From contig DHHU01000012.1 in the NCBI GenBank assembly GCA_002403445.1, positions 476-6,367 on the forward strand: 5,892 nucleotides of DNA, read 5' to 3'. Positions 1 through 5,892 of the stretch are shown in pieces. The DNA is from Salinisphaeraceae bacterium UBA4764 (GTDB lineage Bacteria; Pseudomonadota; Gammaproteobacteria; Nevskiales; Salinisphaeraceae). Numbering within the stretch: position 1 is the stretch's first letter; each line of letters begins with the position of its first letter. The position numbers were made by a program, and so were the translations under genes. The notes beneath the pieces were generated by a model. It was not told the DNA's origin and did not search any database. It saw only the letters and a list, made by a program, of their open reading frames with translations.

Positions 1-687
1 GCCGTGCCACCGACACCCATCAGTGCCTTGCAGTGGCGGCGTCTGATCCGGCTGTCACTGTTTGCATTCGCGATGGGCTTCGTGTCCGCCGCGTACTGGA
101 TCTTTGCACCCGACCTGCTGGTTACCCTGGGTGGCCTGCCATCCAGCGAAACCGGTTGGCTGTGGCTCGCGGTTGGTGTCGCCGGTCTCGGTGGGGCTGT
201 GGTGGCTGATCTGGCCGATCGCAACAATCCGCCGATAACGCAGGCCCTGATGCTGATGATGCTGGCAGCGAGTCTGGCCTTGCTTGCGGCCAGTCCGAGC
301 CATATGGAGATCACGGTGTTTTCTGCGCTGGTCTTCGGTTTGGCTTATATGAGTCTGACGGGGCTGTATCTGATGACGGGTGTCCGTCTGTTGCCCGGTC
401 GGCTGTCTATGGGTCCGGTACTACCCTTCATGGCGGTTTCGTTGGGCCAGGCCTCCGGCTCGGCCGTCGCCGGTATGTTGGTGAAAGAACTCGGCTACGC
501 TCATGCATTCGCCTTGTTTGCGTCGCTCGGTGTGCTGGTGGCGATGTTGTCGCCGTTTTATCCACGCAACATAGATCAGGTGCCTGCAGCCAATGTCGAC
601 AACGAAACGGGCCTCCAGGCGGCTTATGATCACCAGCTTCGGAAGACGGACGGCGCAGCGTATCGGTCTGTCGACAAAGTCCGTTAA
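1..687 (+). CDS. MFS transporter, C-terminal half (5' partial)
   Basis: This is the end of a major facilitator superfamily membrane transporter. The frame is open to base 1. A GTG at 4 could be read as a start, but the product would have only six membrane segments, half of the usual twelve, so the gene very probably begins upstream. Counting from that GTG, hydrophobic segments lie at about residues 15-41, 51-70, 79-96, 102-127, 137-160 and 165-184. The loop with ADLADR (about 68-73), after the second visible segment, resembles the repeated MFS motif A expected between TM8 and TM9. Glycine/alanine-rich helices (GVAGLGGAVV, GQASGSAVAG) are typical of MFS packing. A hydrophilic tail of about 43 residues follows. 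The style recalls the YbfB/YjiJ-like MFS branch, but I cannot assign a substrate. The next gene downstream is an FAD monooxygenase on the same strand after a gap of nearly 300 bases, so co-transcription is uncertain. Confidence 0.85.
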   Translation, partial: AVPPTPISALQWRRLIRLSLFAFAMGFVSAAYWIFAPDLLVTLGGLPSSETGWLWLAVGVAGLGGAVVADLADRNNPPITQALMLMMLAASLALLAASPSHMEITVFSALVFGLAYMSLTGLYLMTGVRLLPGRLSMGPVLPFMAVSLGQASGSAVAGMLVKELGYAHAFALFASLGVLVAMLSPFYPRNIDQVPAANVDNETGLQAAYDHQLRKTDGAAYRSVDKVR

Positions 688-693
688 AACCTG

Positions 694-703
694 TGGCTCA
701 TAG
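694..703 (+). repeat. Direct repeat TGGCTCATAG, copy 1
   Basis: The exact 10-mer TGGCTCATAG occurs here, seven bases after the MFS stop codon, and again at 880-889. No terminal inverted repeats are visible just inside the two copies, so a target-site duplication around a small element is possible but not supported. Confidence 0.4.
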
Positions 704-879
704 GACAATCAGACCAATATGAATAACGCCGATCCTTGAGCCGTTGATGTCTGATGCTCTAGCGGTCGAAAGAAAGAGCTCAAAGACAAGACTCAAGCAT
801 TCGTTTATCTTTGGGCCTCGAAATACATGGGCCAAGCATGAATAGTGAACAGAGTTGGCGCGGCCTTTGAAAAGTTCGA

Positions 880-889
880 TGGCTCATAG
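880..889 (+). repeat. Direct repeat TGGCTCATAG, copy 2
   Basis: This is the second exact copy of the 10-mer at 694-703, 186 bases downstream. Its CGATGGCT context also recurs at 904-911, so the area has a mildly repetitive texture. No function can be assigned. Confidence 0.4.
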
Positions 890-973
890 CGCCCACTTCG
901 AGCCGATGGCTACCGACGGATGTCACGAAAGCCAAATCGTCATTTGGCAGTAGGGTCGATATGGTGCTTTGAG

Positions 974-2125
974 ATGCTAGACCCCCGCACACTGAAGATC
1001 ATGGTGGCCGGTGGTTCGATCGGCGGCCTCGCGACCGGCATCGCTTTGACCGGTATTGGCTGCGAGGTGAAGATATTCGAACGCAAGCGCGAACCATTAC
1101 AGAGTGCTGGCGCCGGTATCGTGGTGCAGCCAGACCTGCTCGGGCTCCTGGCGCGCGCGAAAGCGCCCCCTTTACCTATGACACGCTGTCGGCAACGGTG
1201 CCACCTCGCGCCTGATGGCCGCGAGACGCATGTCGCGTTGGCGCATCAGCAATTTACCTCCTGGGAGTCTATTTATTGGACGATGCGCGGGGTATTTCCG
1301 GATGCGAACTATCACCTGGGCGCCGAGGTCACAAACCATCGTCAGACCGGGGACGGCGTGGCTTTCGAGATTGAGCGCCACGGTACAGTCCAGGCTGATT
1401 TGCTCGTCGCAGCCGATGGTATGCAATCGGGCTTTCGCCGCATGCTGCAGCCGCAGGCCCAACCTTCTTACGCCGGTTATATCGCCTGGCGCGGCACGGT
1501 GCCCGAAAGCGCGGTGTCGGACGCTCTGCTGGCCAAATTCGACGACCGCTTTACCTTCTGTGAGGCGCGCTCGGGCGGCCATATGCTGGTTTATCTCATC
1601 CCGGGCGAGGGCGCGGATGCGCGTTACGGTCATCGCTGCTTGAACTGGGTCTGGTATGTCGCTGCCGATGACCAGGCGCTAGAAGATCACCTTACCGATC
1701 GTCACGGCAGACGCCATCATTCGTCGCTGCCACGCGGCTATGCCTCGGATGCGGCCATCGATTACCTGAGAACGCGTGCACGAGAAGAGCTGGCGCCGGT
1801 CATGGCGAAACTCGTGGCGGCCACGGATGAGCCCTTCATCCAGAAGATCGCCGATGCAGCGGTTGAACGTACCGTTTTCGATCGCGTGATGTTGCTGGGC
1901 GATGCCGCATTTCTGGTCCGCCCGCATACCGCGGCTGCGGCGGCCAAGGCCTGCTTCGACGCGAGCCTTTTGGCCGAGGCTCTGAGTCACCGTGAAACGT
2001 CGAGCCTTGAAGCAGCATTGGCGACAGTCGAACCGTCGCAGTTGGACTATGGCCGCCGCCTCGTTGAGCACGGCGTCACCCTTGGCCGCAACTGGCCGGC
2101 GCGACGCCGCCGTGCAGCCGACTGA
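974..2125 (+). CDS. FAD-dependent monooxygenase, 2,6-dihydroxypyridine 3-monooxygenase-like
   Basis: This is a class A flavoprotein hydroxylase, expected to use NAD(P)H and O2 to hydroxylate an aromatic or N-heterocyclic ring in the cytoplasm. Numbered from the ATG at 974 (383 residues), the dinucleotide-binding fold opens with GGSIGGL (13-19) and ends its second strand with FER (E36, which would bind the adenosine ribose). AADG (146-149) is the NAD(P)H/FAD-contacting DG motif, and LLGDAAFLVRPH (307-318) is the GD motif that binds the FAD phosphate and ribose. The blocks GAGIVVQPDLL, QQFTSW, YAGYIAWRGTVPE, LNWVWY and LVRPHTAA are typical of the dihydroxypyridine-hydroxylase branch rather than UbiH or PHBH. 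The substrate is unknown. An in-frame ATG at 920 would add 18 residues; I prefer 974 because the Rossmann fold then begins about ten residues in, as is usual, but neither start has a good Shine-Dalgarno sequence. No catabolic genes surround it, so a link to nicotine or pyridine breakdown is only a family analogy. Confidence 0.88.
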   Translation: MLDPRTLKIMVAGGSIGGLATGIALTGIGCEVKIFERKREPLQSAGAGIVVQPDLLGLLARAKAPPLPMTRCRQRCHLAPDGRETHVALAHQQFTSWESIYWTMRGVFPDANYHLGAEVTNHRQTGDGVAFEIERHGTVQADLLVAADGMQSGFRRMLQPQAQPSYAGYIAWRGTVPESAVSDALLAKFDDRFTFCEARSGGHMLVYLIPGEGADARYGHRCLNWVWYVAADDQALEDHLTDRHGRRHHSSLPRGYASDAAIDYLRTRAREELAPVMAKLVAATDEPFIQKIADAAVERTVFDRVMLLGDAAFLVRPHTAAAAAKACFDASLLAEALSHRETSSLEAALATVEPSQLDYGRRLVEHGVTLGRNWPARRRRAAD

Positions 2126-2231
2126 ATTCAACGTCGCATGCCGGCCATCGCCCAGGGCCGATTGCTGCCACAACACAAGACACCCATGAAAATCAGGGTC
2201 AATGTGTTCTATTGCCTTGGTAGGCCGGGCT
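2126..2231. other. Convergent spacer between the monooxygenase gene and mutS
   Basis: The two genes end tail to tail here. The best hairpin I find is CGGCC/GGCCG (2142-2146 and 2156-2160, loop of 9 bases), without a following T-run on either strand, so it is not a convincing intrinsic terminator. I see nothing else in this stretch. Confidence 0.5.
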
Positions 2232-4838
2232 TTATTCGTTTTGATCGTCGAGCATTGCGGCCAGACGATAGATCAGATCGAGTGCTTGACGCGGAGTGAG
2301 GTCGTCGCAATCGGTCTCGGCGAGTGTTTCACGGATTGGGTCGGGGCTCGAGTTGGCACCTGGCGCGTCAACAGCTTCTTCAGACGGCTCGAGATGATCG
2401 AACAGGCCAAGTTGTGGGGTCTGTTCAGCAGGCCGGTTCTTTTCGAGTCGTTCCAGCGTCCGACGTGCGGATTTCAGGACGGGTTTGGGCAGGCCGGCCA
2501 GGGCGGCGACTTGCAGCCCGAAACTGCGCGACGCGGGGCCGTCGCGCACGGCATGTAGAAATACGATGCGATCTTCGCCGTCGGCAGTGTATTCGGCGAC
2601 TTCGAAGTGGGCGTTGCGGGCATGCGGCCAGGCCTCGGCGGCTTCAGTCAGCTCGAAATAGTGGGTTGCAAACAGTGTCAGGGATTGGTTGTGGTGGAGG
2701 AGTCGTTCCCCGACAGCCCGCGCCAGGCTCAGCCCGTCGTAGGTCGAGGTTCCCCGCCCGATCTCGTCCAGCAGCACCAGTGAATGGCTTGTTGCGTGGT
2801 GCAGGATGTGCGCGGTTTCGCTCATTTCAACCATGAAGGTCGATTGGCCGGCGGCCAGATCGTCGCCGGCGCCAATCCGGGTGAAGATGCGGTCGATCGG
2901 ACCGATGGCGGCGTGCTCGGCGGGGACAAAACTGCCGATGTGAGCTAAGACCACGATTAACGCGGTCTGGCGCATGTACGTGGACTTGCCCCCCATGTTG
3001 GGGCCGGTGATGAGAAGCAGCCGGTTGTTCGGATCGAGTCGCGTGTCGTTGGCGACGAACGAGTCGCGGCTGGCGTGCTCGACGATCGGATGGCGGCCGC
3101 CCTGGATGTCGATCCCCGGCTCGGCGGATAACTTAGGAGCCCGCCAGCCGTATTCGGTGGCTGCGCGTGCCAGCGCCATGATGGCGTCGATGTCGGCCAA
3201 CGCGGTGGCCACGGTTTGTAACCGGTCGACGTATTGACCACATTCCGCGATGATCTGTTCGAAACATACTTTTTCCCGCGCCAATGCGCGTTCGCGGGCG
3301 GATAGAATCTTGTCCTCGAACTGTTTCAATTCGGGTGTGATGTAGCGCTCGACTTGTTTCAACGTCTGGCGTCGCTGGAAATCGGGGGGCGCCTTGTCGG
3401 CGTGCGTTCGGCCCATTTCAATATAGTAGCCGTGGACCCGGTTATAGCCGACTTTCAGACTGTCGACGCCGGAATGTTCGCGGGCGCGGGCTTCGAATTC
3501 GTTCAAGTAGGCGTCGGTATGCCGGGTCAGGTCGCGCGCTTCATCCAGATCCGCGTCGAAGCCGTCGGCAATGACGCCGCCATCTCGGATGGTGGCCGGC
3601 GGTTCGGCAATCACCGCGCGCTTCAAGTAATCGGCCAAGTCCGAAAGCGGGTCGATCCTCGCGTCACGCGCTGACAGATAGGGCGAGTCGATGGCGGCGA
3701 GTTGTGTTTTCAATTCCGGCAGACGCGCCAGCGTATTGGCCAGGCCGGCCAAGTCACGTGGCCGTGCGCTTGCCATCGCGATGCGAGTGGCAATGCGTTC
3801 GACATCGGCCATTGGGGCGAAGGCGGCACCCAGATCGCGAGTGCCCCAGTCCGCGAGTGCGCCAACGGCTTGATGCCGGGCGGCCAGCGCGTCGAAGTCG
3901 GTTAATGGTTCGGCCAGCCAACGCCGCAGTCCACGAGCCCCCATGGCGGTTGTGCTGTGGTCGAGCAGACCGATCAGGCTGGGCGACTGCGGGTTCTCGG
4001 GTTCGGCGTGCAGCGCGAGGTGACGACGCGTTGCCCGATCCAGGATCAGAGTATCGTTGATGCGGTACGTCCGCATCGACTGCAGGTGCGACAGGGCTGA
4101 TTGCTGGGTGGTGCCGACATAAACCAACAACGCGCCGGCGGCGGCAATGGCGCGCGGCAGATCGGCGCAGCCGAAAGCGTCCAGCCCGGCCACATCGAAA
4201 TGCTCCGTCAGCCGCCGGCGCGCACTGACGGCGTCGAACAGCCAGGGGGGTTGCTCGGTGACGGTACCTGTTGGGTCTGCTGGGGGCGTGCTGCCTTCGG
4301 CGATGACAATTTCACTCGGCGAAAGACGGGTCAGTTCGGCATCCAGCTCAGCCGTGTCTGCCACTTCGGTGACCGCGAAGTCACCGCGCGCCAGTTCGAT
4401 GACGGCGATTCCGATCGCCCGTTTGGCTGCTGCTATTGCCACGATGCGGTTGGCGCGGCGCGCGTCGAGCAGTTCCTCGTCGGTGACCGTGCCGGGCGTG
4501 ACAACGCGCACGACTTCGCGCCGAACTGGCCCTTTGGCCTCGCCGGGCGGCTCCATCTGTTCGCAGATGGCCACCGACTCACCGCGTTCAAGCAGGCGCG
4601 CCAGATACTGCTCGGCGGCGTGAAACGGTACGCCAGCCATCGGTACCCGTTCACCCGCCGATTCACCACGGGCGGTGAGCGTGATGTCGAGCAGTTGTGC
4701 GGCACGTTCAGCGTCGTCGTAGAACAATTCATAGAAATCCCCCATGCGGTAGAAGACCAGCATGTGCGGATAGTCGGCCTTGACCGCCAAATATTGGCGC
4801 ATCATGGGGGTATGTTCGCGCGGGGCAGTGTTGGCCAT
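2232..4838 (-). CDS. mutS: DNA mismatch repair protein MutS
   Basis: MutS binds mispaired or looped-out bases as a dimer and, on ATP binding, becomes a sliding clamp that recruits MutL. From the ATG at 4838 the protein has 868 residues (E. coli, 853). The mismatch-reading Phe-X-Glu is F35-Y36-E37 inside FYRMGDFYELFYDDA. Connector, lever and clamp domains follow, with the conserved block LKVGYNRVHGYYIE at 461-474. The ATPase has Walker A GPNMGGKST (612-620), STFMVEM (666-672), Walker B LLDEIGRGTS (689-698, D691/E692) and the ATHYFE block (724-729). QLGLF (809-813) fits the beta-sliding-clamp binding motif. The C-terminal DDLTPRQALDLIYRL (845-859) matches the E. coli tetramerisation segment, with D845 and R850 in place of D835 and R840. 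An in-frame GTG at 4853 would add five residues. I prefer the ATG because it places Phe-X-Glu nearest to E. coli F36/E38 and leaves a longer leader from the putative -10 at 4869-4874. Neither start has a clear Shine-Dalgarno sequence. The gene appears intact. Confidence 0.98.
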   Translation of the reverse strand: MANTAPREHTPMMRQYLAVKADYPHMLVFYRMGDFYELFYDDAERAAQLLDITLTARGESAGERVPMAGVPFHAAEQYLARLLERGESVAICEQMEPPGEAKGPVRREVVRVVTPGTVTDEELLDARRANRIVAIAAAKRAIGIAVIELARGDFAVTEVADTAELDAELTRLSPSEIVIAEGSTPPADPTGTVTEQPPWLFDAVSARRRLTEHFDVAGLDAFGCADLPRAIAAAGALLVYVGTTQQSALSHLQSMRTYRINDTLILDRATRRHLALHAEPENPQSPSLIGLLDHSTTAMGARGLRRWLAEPLTDFDALAARHQAVGALADWGTRDLGAAFAPMADVERIATRIAMASARPRDLAGLANTLARLPELKTQLAAIDSPYLSARDARIDPLSDLADYLKRAVIAEPPATIRDGGVIADGFDADLDEARDLTRHTDAYLNEFEARAREHSGVDSLKVGYNRVHGYYIEMGRTHADKAPPDFQRRQTLKQVERYITPELKQFEDKILSARERALAREKVCFEQIIAECGQYVDRLQTVATALADIDAIMALARAATEYGWRAPKLSAEPGIDIQGGRHPIVEHASRDSFVANDTRLDPNNRLLLITGPNMGGKSTYMRQTALIVVLAHIGSFVPAEHAAIGPIDRIFTRIGAGDDLAAGQSTFMVEMSETAHILHHATSHSLVLLDEIGRGTSTYDGLSLARAVGERLLHHNQSLTLFATHYFELTEAAEAWPHARNAHFEVAEYTADGEDRIVFLHAVRDGPASRSFGLQVAALAGLPKPVLKSARRTLERLEKNRPAEQTPQLGLFDHLEPSEEAVDAPGANSSPDPIRETLAETDCDDLTPRQALDLIYRLAAMLDDQNE

Positions 4839-4850
4839 TGGCGAGTTCAA

Positions 4851-4871
4851 CACATGGATTCACATGGGATT
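4851..4871. repeat. Tandem CACATGGATT / CACATGGGATT repeat
   Basis: CACATGGATT (4851-4860) is followed directly by CACATGGGATT (4861-4871), two near-identical units in tandem separated by one helical turn. They lie in the mutS-pncC spacer, over the expected mutS transcription start and next to its putative -10 box. This could be a tandem protein-binding site or a simple local duplication. Confidence 0.45.
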
Positions 4872-4874
4872 GTA
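4869..4874 (-). promoter_or_regulatory. Putative mutS -10 element (TACAAT)
   Basis: Read on the minus strand, the bases are TACAAT, five of six matches to the sigma-70 -10 consensus. Transcription would start near 4862, leaving a leader of roughly 25 bases before the ATG at 4838. The -35 at 17-base spacing (TGCGAA) is poor, so the call rests on the -10 and its position only. Confidence 0.35.
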
Positions 4875-4929
4875 TCGGTCTCGGAGTCGCCTTCGCAGAT
4901 TTACATCAAAGAACTGGCACACTGTTTAG

Positions 4930-5454
4930 ATGATGGGGCAAGAAATACTCGAAAGCGGCAATTTGGATCACTTGGTCGCATCAATTGCTGAGGCGTTAGA
5001 TGCTCGTGGGGAAATGCTGGCCGCGGCCGAATCCTGTACCGGCGGATTGATTGCGGCGGCCTGTACCGAGCGAAGCGGCAGCTCGGTCTGGTTTGACCGT
5101 GGTTTTGTCACGTATTCCAATGCTGCGAAACGCGACTGTCTGGAAGTCAAAGAAGACACTTTGGCCGCTCACGGCGCTGTCAGTGAAGCCGTAGTCCATG
5201 AAATGTGTGCGGGTGCGCTAGCGGGTAGTGCTGCGGATTGGAGCGTGGCGGTCTCCGGCGTCGCCGGGCCAGGCGGGGGTACACCTGACAAACCGGTGGG
5301 CACCGTAGTGATTGGCTGGCAACATTACGGCAAACCAGCTAGCGTAACCACTTATAGATTTGACGGCGGCCGTGCTGCCGTGCGTTATGCCAGCGTGTTC
5401 GAAACACTGGCGGGTCTGAATAAACGCGTGACCCGGCCCGAAAACGTGCGCTGA
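4930..5454 (+). CDS. pncC: Nicotinamide-nucleotide amidohydrolase PncC (CinA C-terminal domain family)
   Basis: PncC deamidates nicotinamide mononucleotide to nicotinate mononucleotide and ammonia, returning the NMN released by NAD-dependent DNA ligase to NAD synthesis. The protein has 174 residues, close to the stand-alone E. coli YgaD/PncC (about 165) and lacking the N-terminal domain of full-length CinA. Visible family blocks, in order, are AAAESCTGG (31-39, carrying the conserved serine S35), SSVWFDRGFVTYSNAAK (51-67), HGAVSE (81-86), VSGVAGPGGGTPDKPVGTV (108-126) and a late FDGGRAAVR (144-152). Two ATGs, at 4930 and 4933, are equally possible starts, and I see no strong Shine-Dalgarno before either. 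The gene diverges from mutS and precedes recA, its usual neighbour in gammaproteobacteria and the reason it was long labelled 'competence/damage-inducible CinA-like'. The gap of about 200 bases and a likely separate recA promoter argue against obligatory co-transcription with recA. Confidence 0.93.
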   Translation: MMGQEILESGNLDHLVASIAEALDARGEMLAAAESCTGGLIAAACTERSGSSVWFDRGFVTYSNAAKRDCLEVKEDTLAAHGAVSEAVVHEMCAGALAGSAADWSVAVSGVAGPGGGTPDKPVGTVVIGWQHYGKPASVTTYRFDGGRAAVRYASVFETLAGLNKRVTRPENVR

Positions 5455-5520
5455 TTGTTGATAGAACCTCCGTCGATGACAGTCTAGTAATGGCTGTGAA
5501 TTCTGGGACGCTGACGCGTA

Positions 5521-5549
5521 TTGATCAGCCTGCGGCTGGGACATATATA
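5521..5549 (+). promoter_or_regulatory. Putative sigma-70 promoter of recA
   Basis: TTGATC (5521-5526) and TATATA (5544-5549) are separated by 17 bases, each matching four of six consensus positions. TATAAA at 5546-5551 matches five of six but at 19-base spacing. Transcription would start near 5556 and give recA a leader of about 100 bases. The layout parallels the E. coli recA promoter, where the LexA box sits in the same -35/-10 interval. Confidence 0.45.
5526..5538. promoter_or_regulatory. Dyad CAGCC-TGC-GGCTG within the recA promoter spacer
   Basis: This is a perfect 5-base inverted repeat around TGC. It overlaps the last base of the putative -35 and lies upstream of the -10, a position suited to a repressor operator. 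It does not match the enterobacterial LexA consensus CTGT-N8-ACAG. The identity of any binding protein is unknown. Confidence 0.3.
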
Positions 5550-5561
5550 AATAATTCAACC

Positions 5562-5571
5562 ATCGCCGAAT
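5562..5571 (+). repeat. Direct repeat ATCGCCGAAT, copy 1 (recA leader)
   Basis: This is an exact 10-base repeat with its partner at 5582-5591. The start-to-start distance is exactly 20 bases, about two helical turns, which would put both copies on the same DNA face. It lies just downstream of the putative recA transcription start. Confidence 0.5.
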
Positions 5572-5581
5572 AATGTTAAAA

Positions 5582-5591
5582 ATCGCCGAAT
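5582..5591 (+). repeat. Direct repeat ATCGCCGAAT, copy 2 (recA leader)
   Basis: This is the second exact copy. It runs into the palindrome CGAATTCG (5587-5594). An AT-rich 10-base gap separates it from copy 1. Confidence 0.5.
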
Positions 5592-5597
5592 TCGATA

Positions 5598-5638
5598 CGC
5601 TGGATTCGCTATGCTAGTCCAGCGCAACTCGTCGCTGG
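5598..5638 (+). promoter_or_regulatory. Three alternating CGCTGG/CCAGCG segments: possible mutually exclusive hairpins before recA
   Basis: Segment A is CGCTGGA (5598-5604), segment B is TCCAGCG (5618-5624) and segment C is CGCTGG (5633-5638). A and B are perfect 7-base complements with a 13-base loop. B and C are perfect 6-base complements with an 8-base loop. B cannot pair with both at once, so the RNA could switch between two hairpins, the second ending four bases before the recA ribosome binding site. The alternative is three half-sites of a DNA-binding protein. Only the pairing is seen; the function is inferred. Confidence 0.4.
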
Positions 5639-5641
5639 CGC

Positions 5642-5647
5642 AAGGAA
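5642..5647 (+). promoter_or_regulatory. recA ribosome binding site (AAGGAA)
   Basis: AAGGAA lies six bases before the ATG at 5654. It is the clearest Shine-Dalgarno sequence in the window and fixes the recA start. Confidence 0.8.
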
Positions 5648-5653
5648 ACTACT

Positions 5654-5892
5654 ATGGATGAAGATCGTAAGAAAGCACTGGCAGGCGCACTCAGTCAGAT
5701 TGAGCGCCAGTTCGGCAAAGGCTCGGTCATGCGCATGGGCGACGTCGAACACTCGAACGTGCCCAGCATCTCCAGCGGCTCGCTCGGTCTGGACATCGCA
5801 CTCGGCGTAGGCGGCTACCCGCGCGGTCGTGTGGTTGAAGTCTATGGTCCGGAATCATCAGGCAAGACCACGATGACACTCCAGGCCATCGC
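5654..5892 (+). CDS. recA: Recombinase RecA, N-terminal part (3' partial)
   Basis: RecA polymerises on single-stranded DNA, drives homologous strand exchange and, as a filament, triggers LexA self-cleavage in the SOS response. Seventy-nine complete codons are present before the window ends; family members run to about 350 residues. The N-terminal polymerisation helix (DRKKALAGALSQIERQFGKGSVMRMGD, about 4-30) is followed by the ISSGSLGLDIALGVGGYPRGRVVEVYGPE region of the core and the Walker A box GPESSGKT (65-72, catalytic K71). The start is unambiguous: ATG with AAGGAA six bases upstream, and the N-terminus lines up with known RecA proteins. It follows pncC on the same strand after about 200 bases of likely regulatory DNA. 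Confidence 0.98.
   Translation, partial: MDEDRKKALAGALSQIERQFGKGSVMRMGDVEHSNVPSISSGSLGLDIALGVGGYPRGRVVEVYGPESSGKTTMTLQAI

Larger units (their letters stand above)
688..973. other. Spacer between the MFS gene and the monooxygenase gene
   Basis: This stretch looks less GC-rich than the genes around it, and I see no convincing gene in it. A 70-codon minus-strand reading frame (992-780) has no recognisable motif and overlaps the start of the next gene, so I treat it as chance. I see no GC-rich hairpin followed by a T-run to end the MFS transcript, and no clear -35/-10 pair for the downstream gene; a TTGAAA at 867-872 has no suitable -10 partner. An exact 10-base direct repeat (listed separately) brackets most of the spacer. 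Confidence 0.5.

Noticed and set aside
780..992. A 70-codon minus-strand frame in the spacer before the monooxygenase gene
   Set aside because: It has no recognisable motif and no evident ribosome binding site, and it overlaps the start of the plus-strand gene. It could be a gene remnant, but nothing positive supports that.
1150..1215. Possible compensated frameshift in the monooxygenase, because a second frame stays open here and the Arg/Cys-rich stretch looks odd
   Set aside because: The main frame runs unbroken, and its TRCRQRCHLAPDG segment followed by QQFTSW fits the family pattern between the FAD-binding start and the substrate domain. The second frame ends at a stop just after 1210.
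2142..2160. CGGCC/GGCCG hairpin as a terminator for the monooxygenase gene
   Set aside because: The stem is only five base pairs with a nine-base loop, and no T-run follows on either strand.
2591..2599. ATTCGGCGA, a nine-base reverse-complement match to the recA leader repeat
   Set aside because: It lies inside the mutS coding sequence in single copy and is most simply a chance match.
4900..4928. TTTACA with TGTTTA as a pncC promoter
   Set aside because: The -10 match is poor, and transcription would begin inside the first codons of pncC.
4101..4991. A 296-codon plus-strand open frame antisense to the mutS 5' end and running into pncC
   Set aside because: It lies opposite a clear mutS coding region with all family motifs and overlaps pncC in another frame. 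Its composition looks like a GC-driven shadow, with no recognisable domain.
5479..5497. ACAG-N11-CTGT in the recA spacer as a LexA box
   Set aside because: The half-sites are in the reverse order (ACAG first) and the spacing is 11, so it does not fit CTGT-N8-ACAG.

Overview
The window is a GC-rich bacterial chromosomal segment, most likely from a gammaproteobacterium. The evidence is the set of housekeeping genes on its right: mutS on the minus strand, diverging from pncC (the stand-alone CinA C-terminal domain) and then recA on the plus strand. This neighbourhood recurs in gammaproteobacteria such as Pseudomonas, and the encoded MutS, PncC and RecA resemble gammaproteobacterial proteins along their whole visible length. 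I do not name a genus.

Layout. Positions 1-687 hold the C-terminal half of a major facilitator superfamily transporter whose start lies outside the window. A spacer without a convincing gene follows (688-973). Positions 974-2125 (possibly from 920) hold an FAD-dependent aromatic-ring monooxygenase related to 2,6-dihydroxypyridine 3-monooxygenase. It converges on mutS (2232-4838, minus) across a spacer of about 100 bases in which I see no good terminator. mutS and pncC (4930-5454) diverge from a short spacer of under 100 bases. recA starts at 5654 behind a strong ribosome binding site and runs off the right edge after 79 codons.

Function. The right part is a genome-maintenance cluster: mismatch recognition (MutS), recombination and the SOS response (RecA), with the NMN deamidase PncC recycling a by-product of NAD-dependent DNA ligase. 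The left part is accessory metabolism: a transporter and a flavoprotein hydroxylase that may or may not serve the same substrate.

The least explained DNA is the 199-base pncC-recA spacer. It has a plausible sigma-70 promoter with a dyad between its -35 and -10 elements, an exact 10-base direct repeat at 20-base spacing, and three alternating-orientation copies of CGCTGG/CCAGCG that could form two mutually exclusive hairpins just before the recA ribosome binding site. It lacks the canonical CTG-N10-CAG LexA box of enterobacterial recA promoters. I found no mobile element, CRISPR array, RNA gene or clearly novel multi-gene system.
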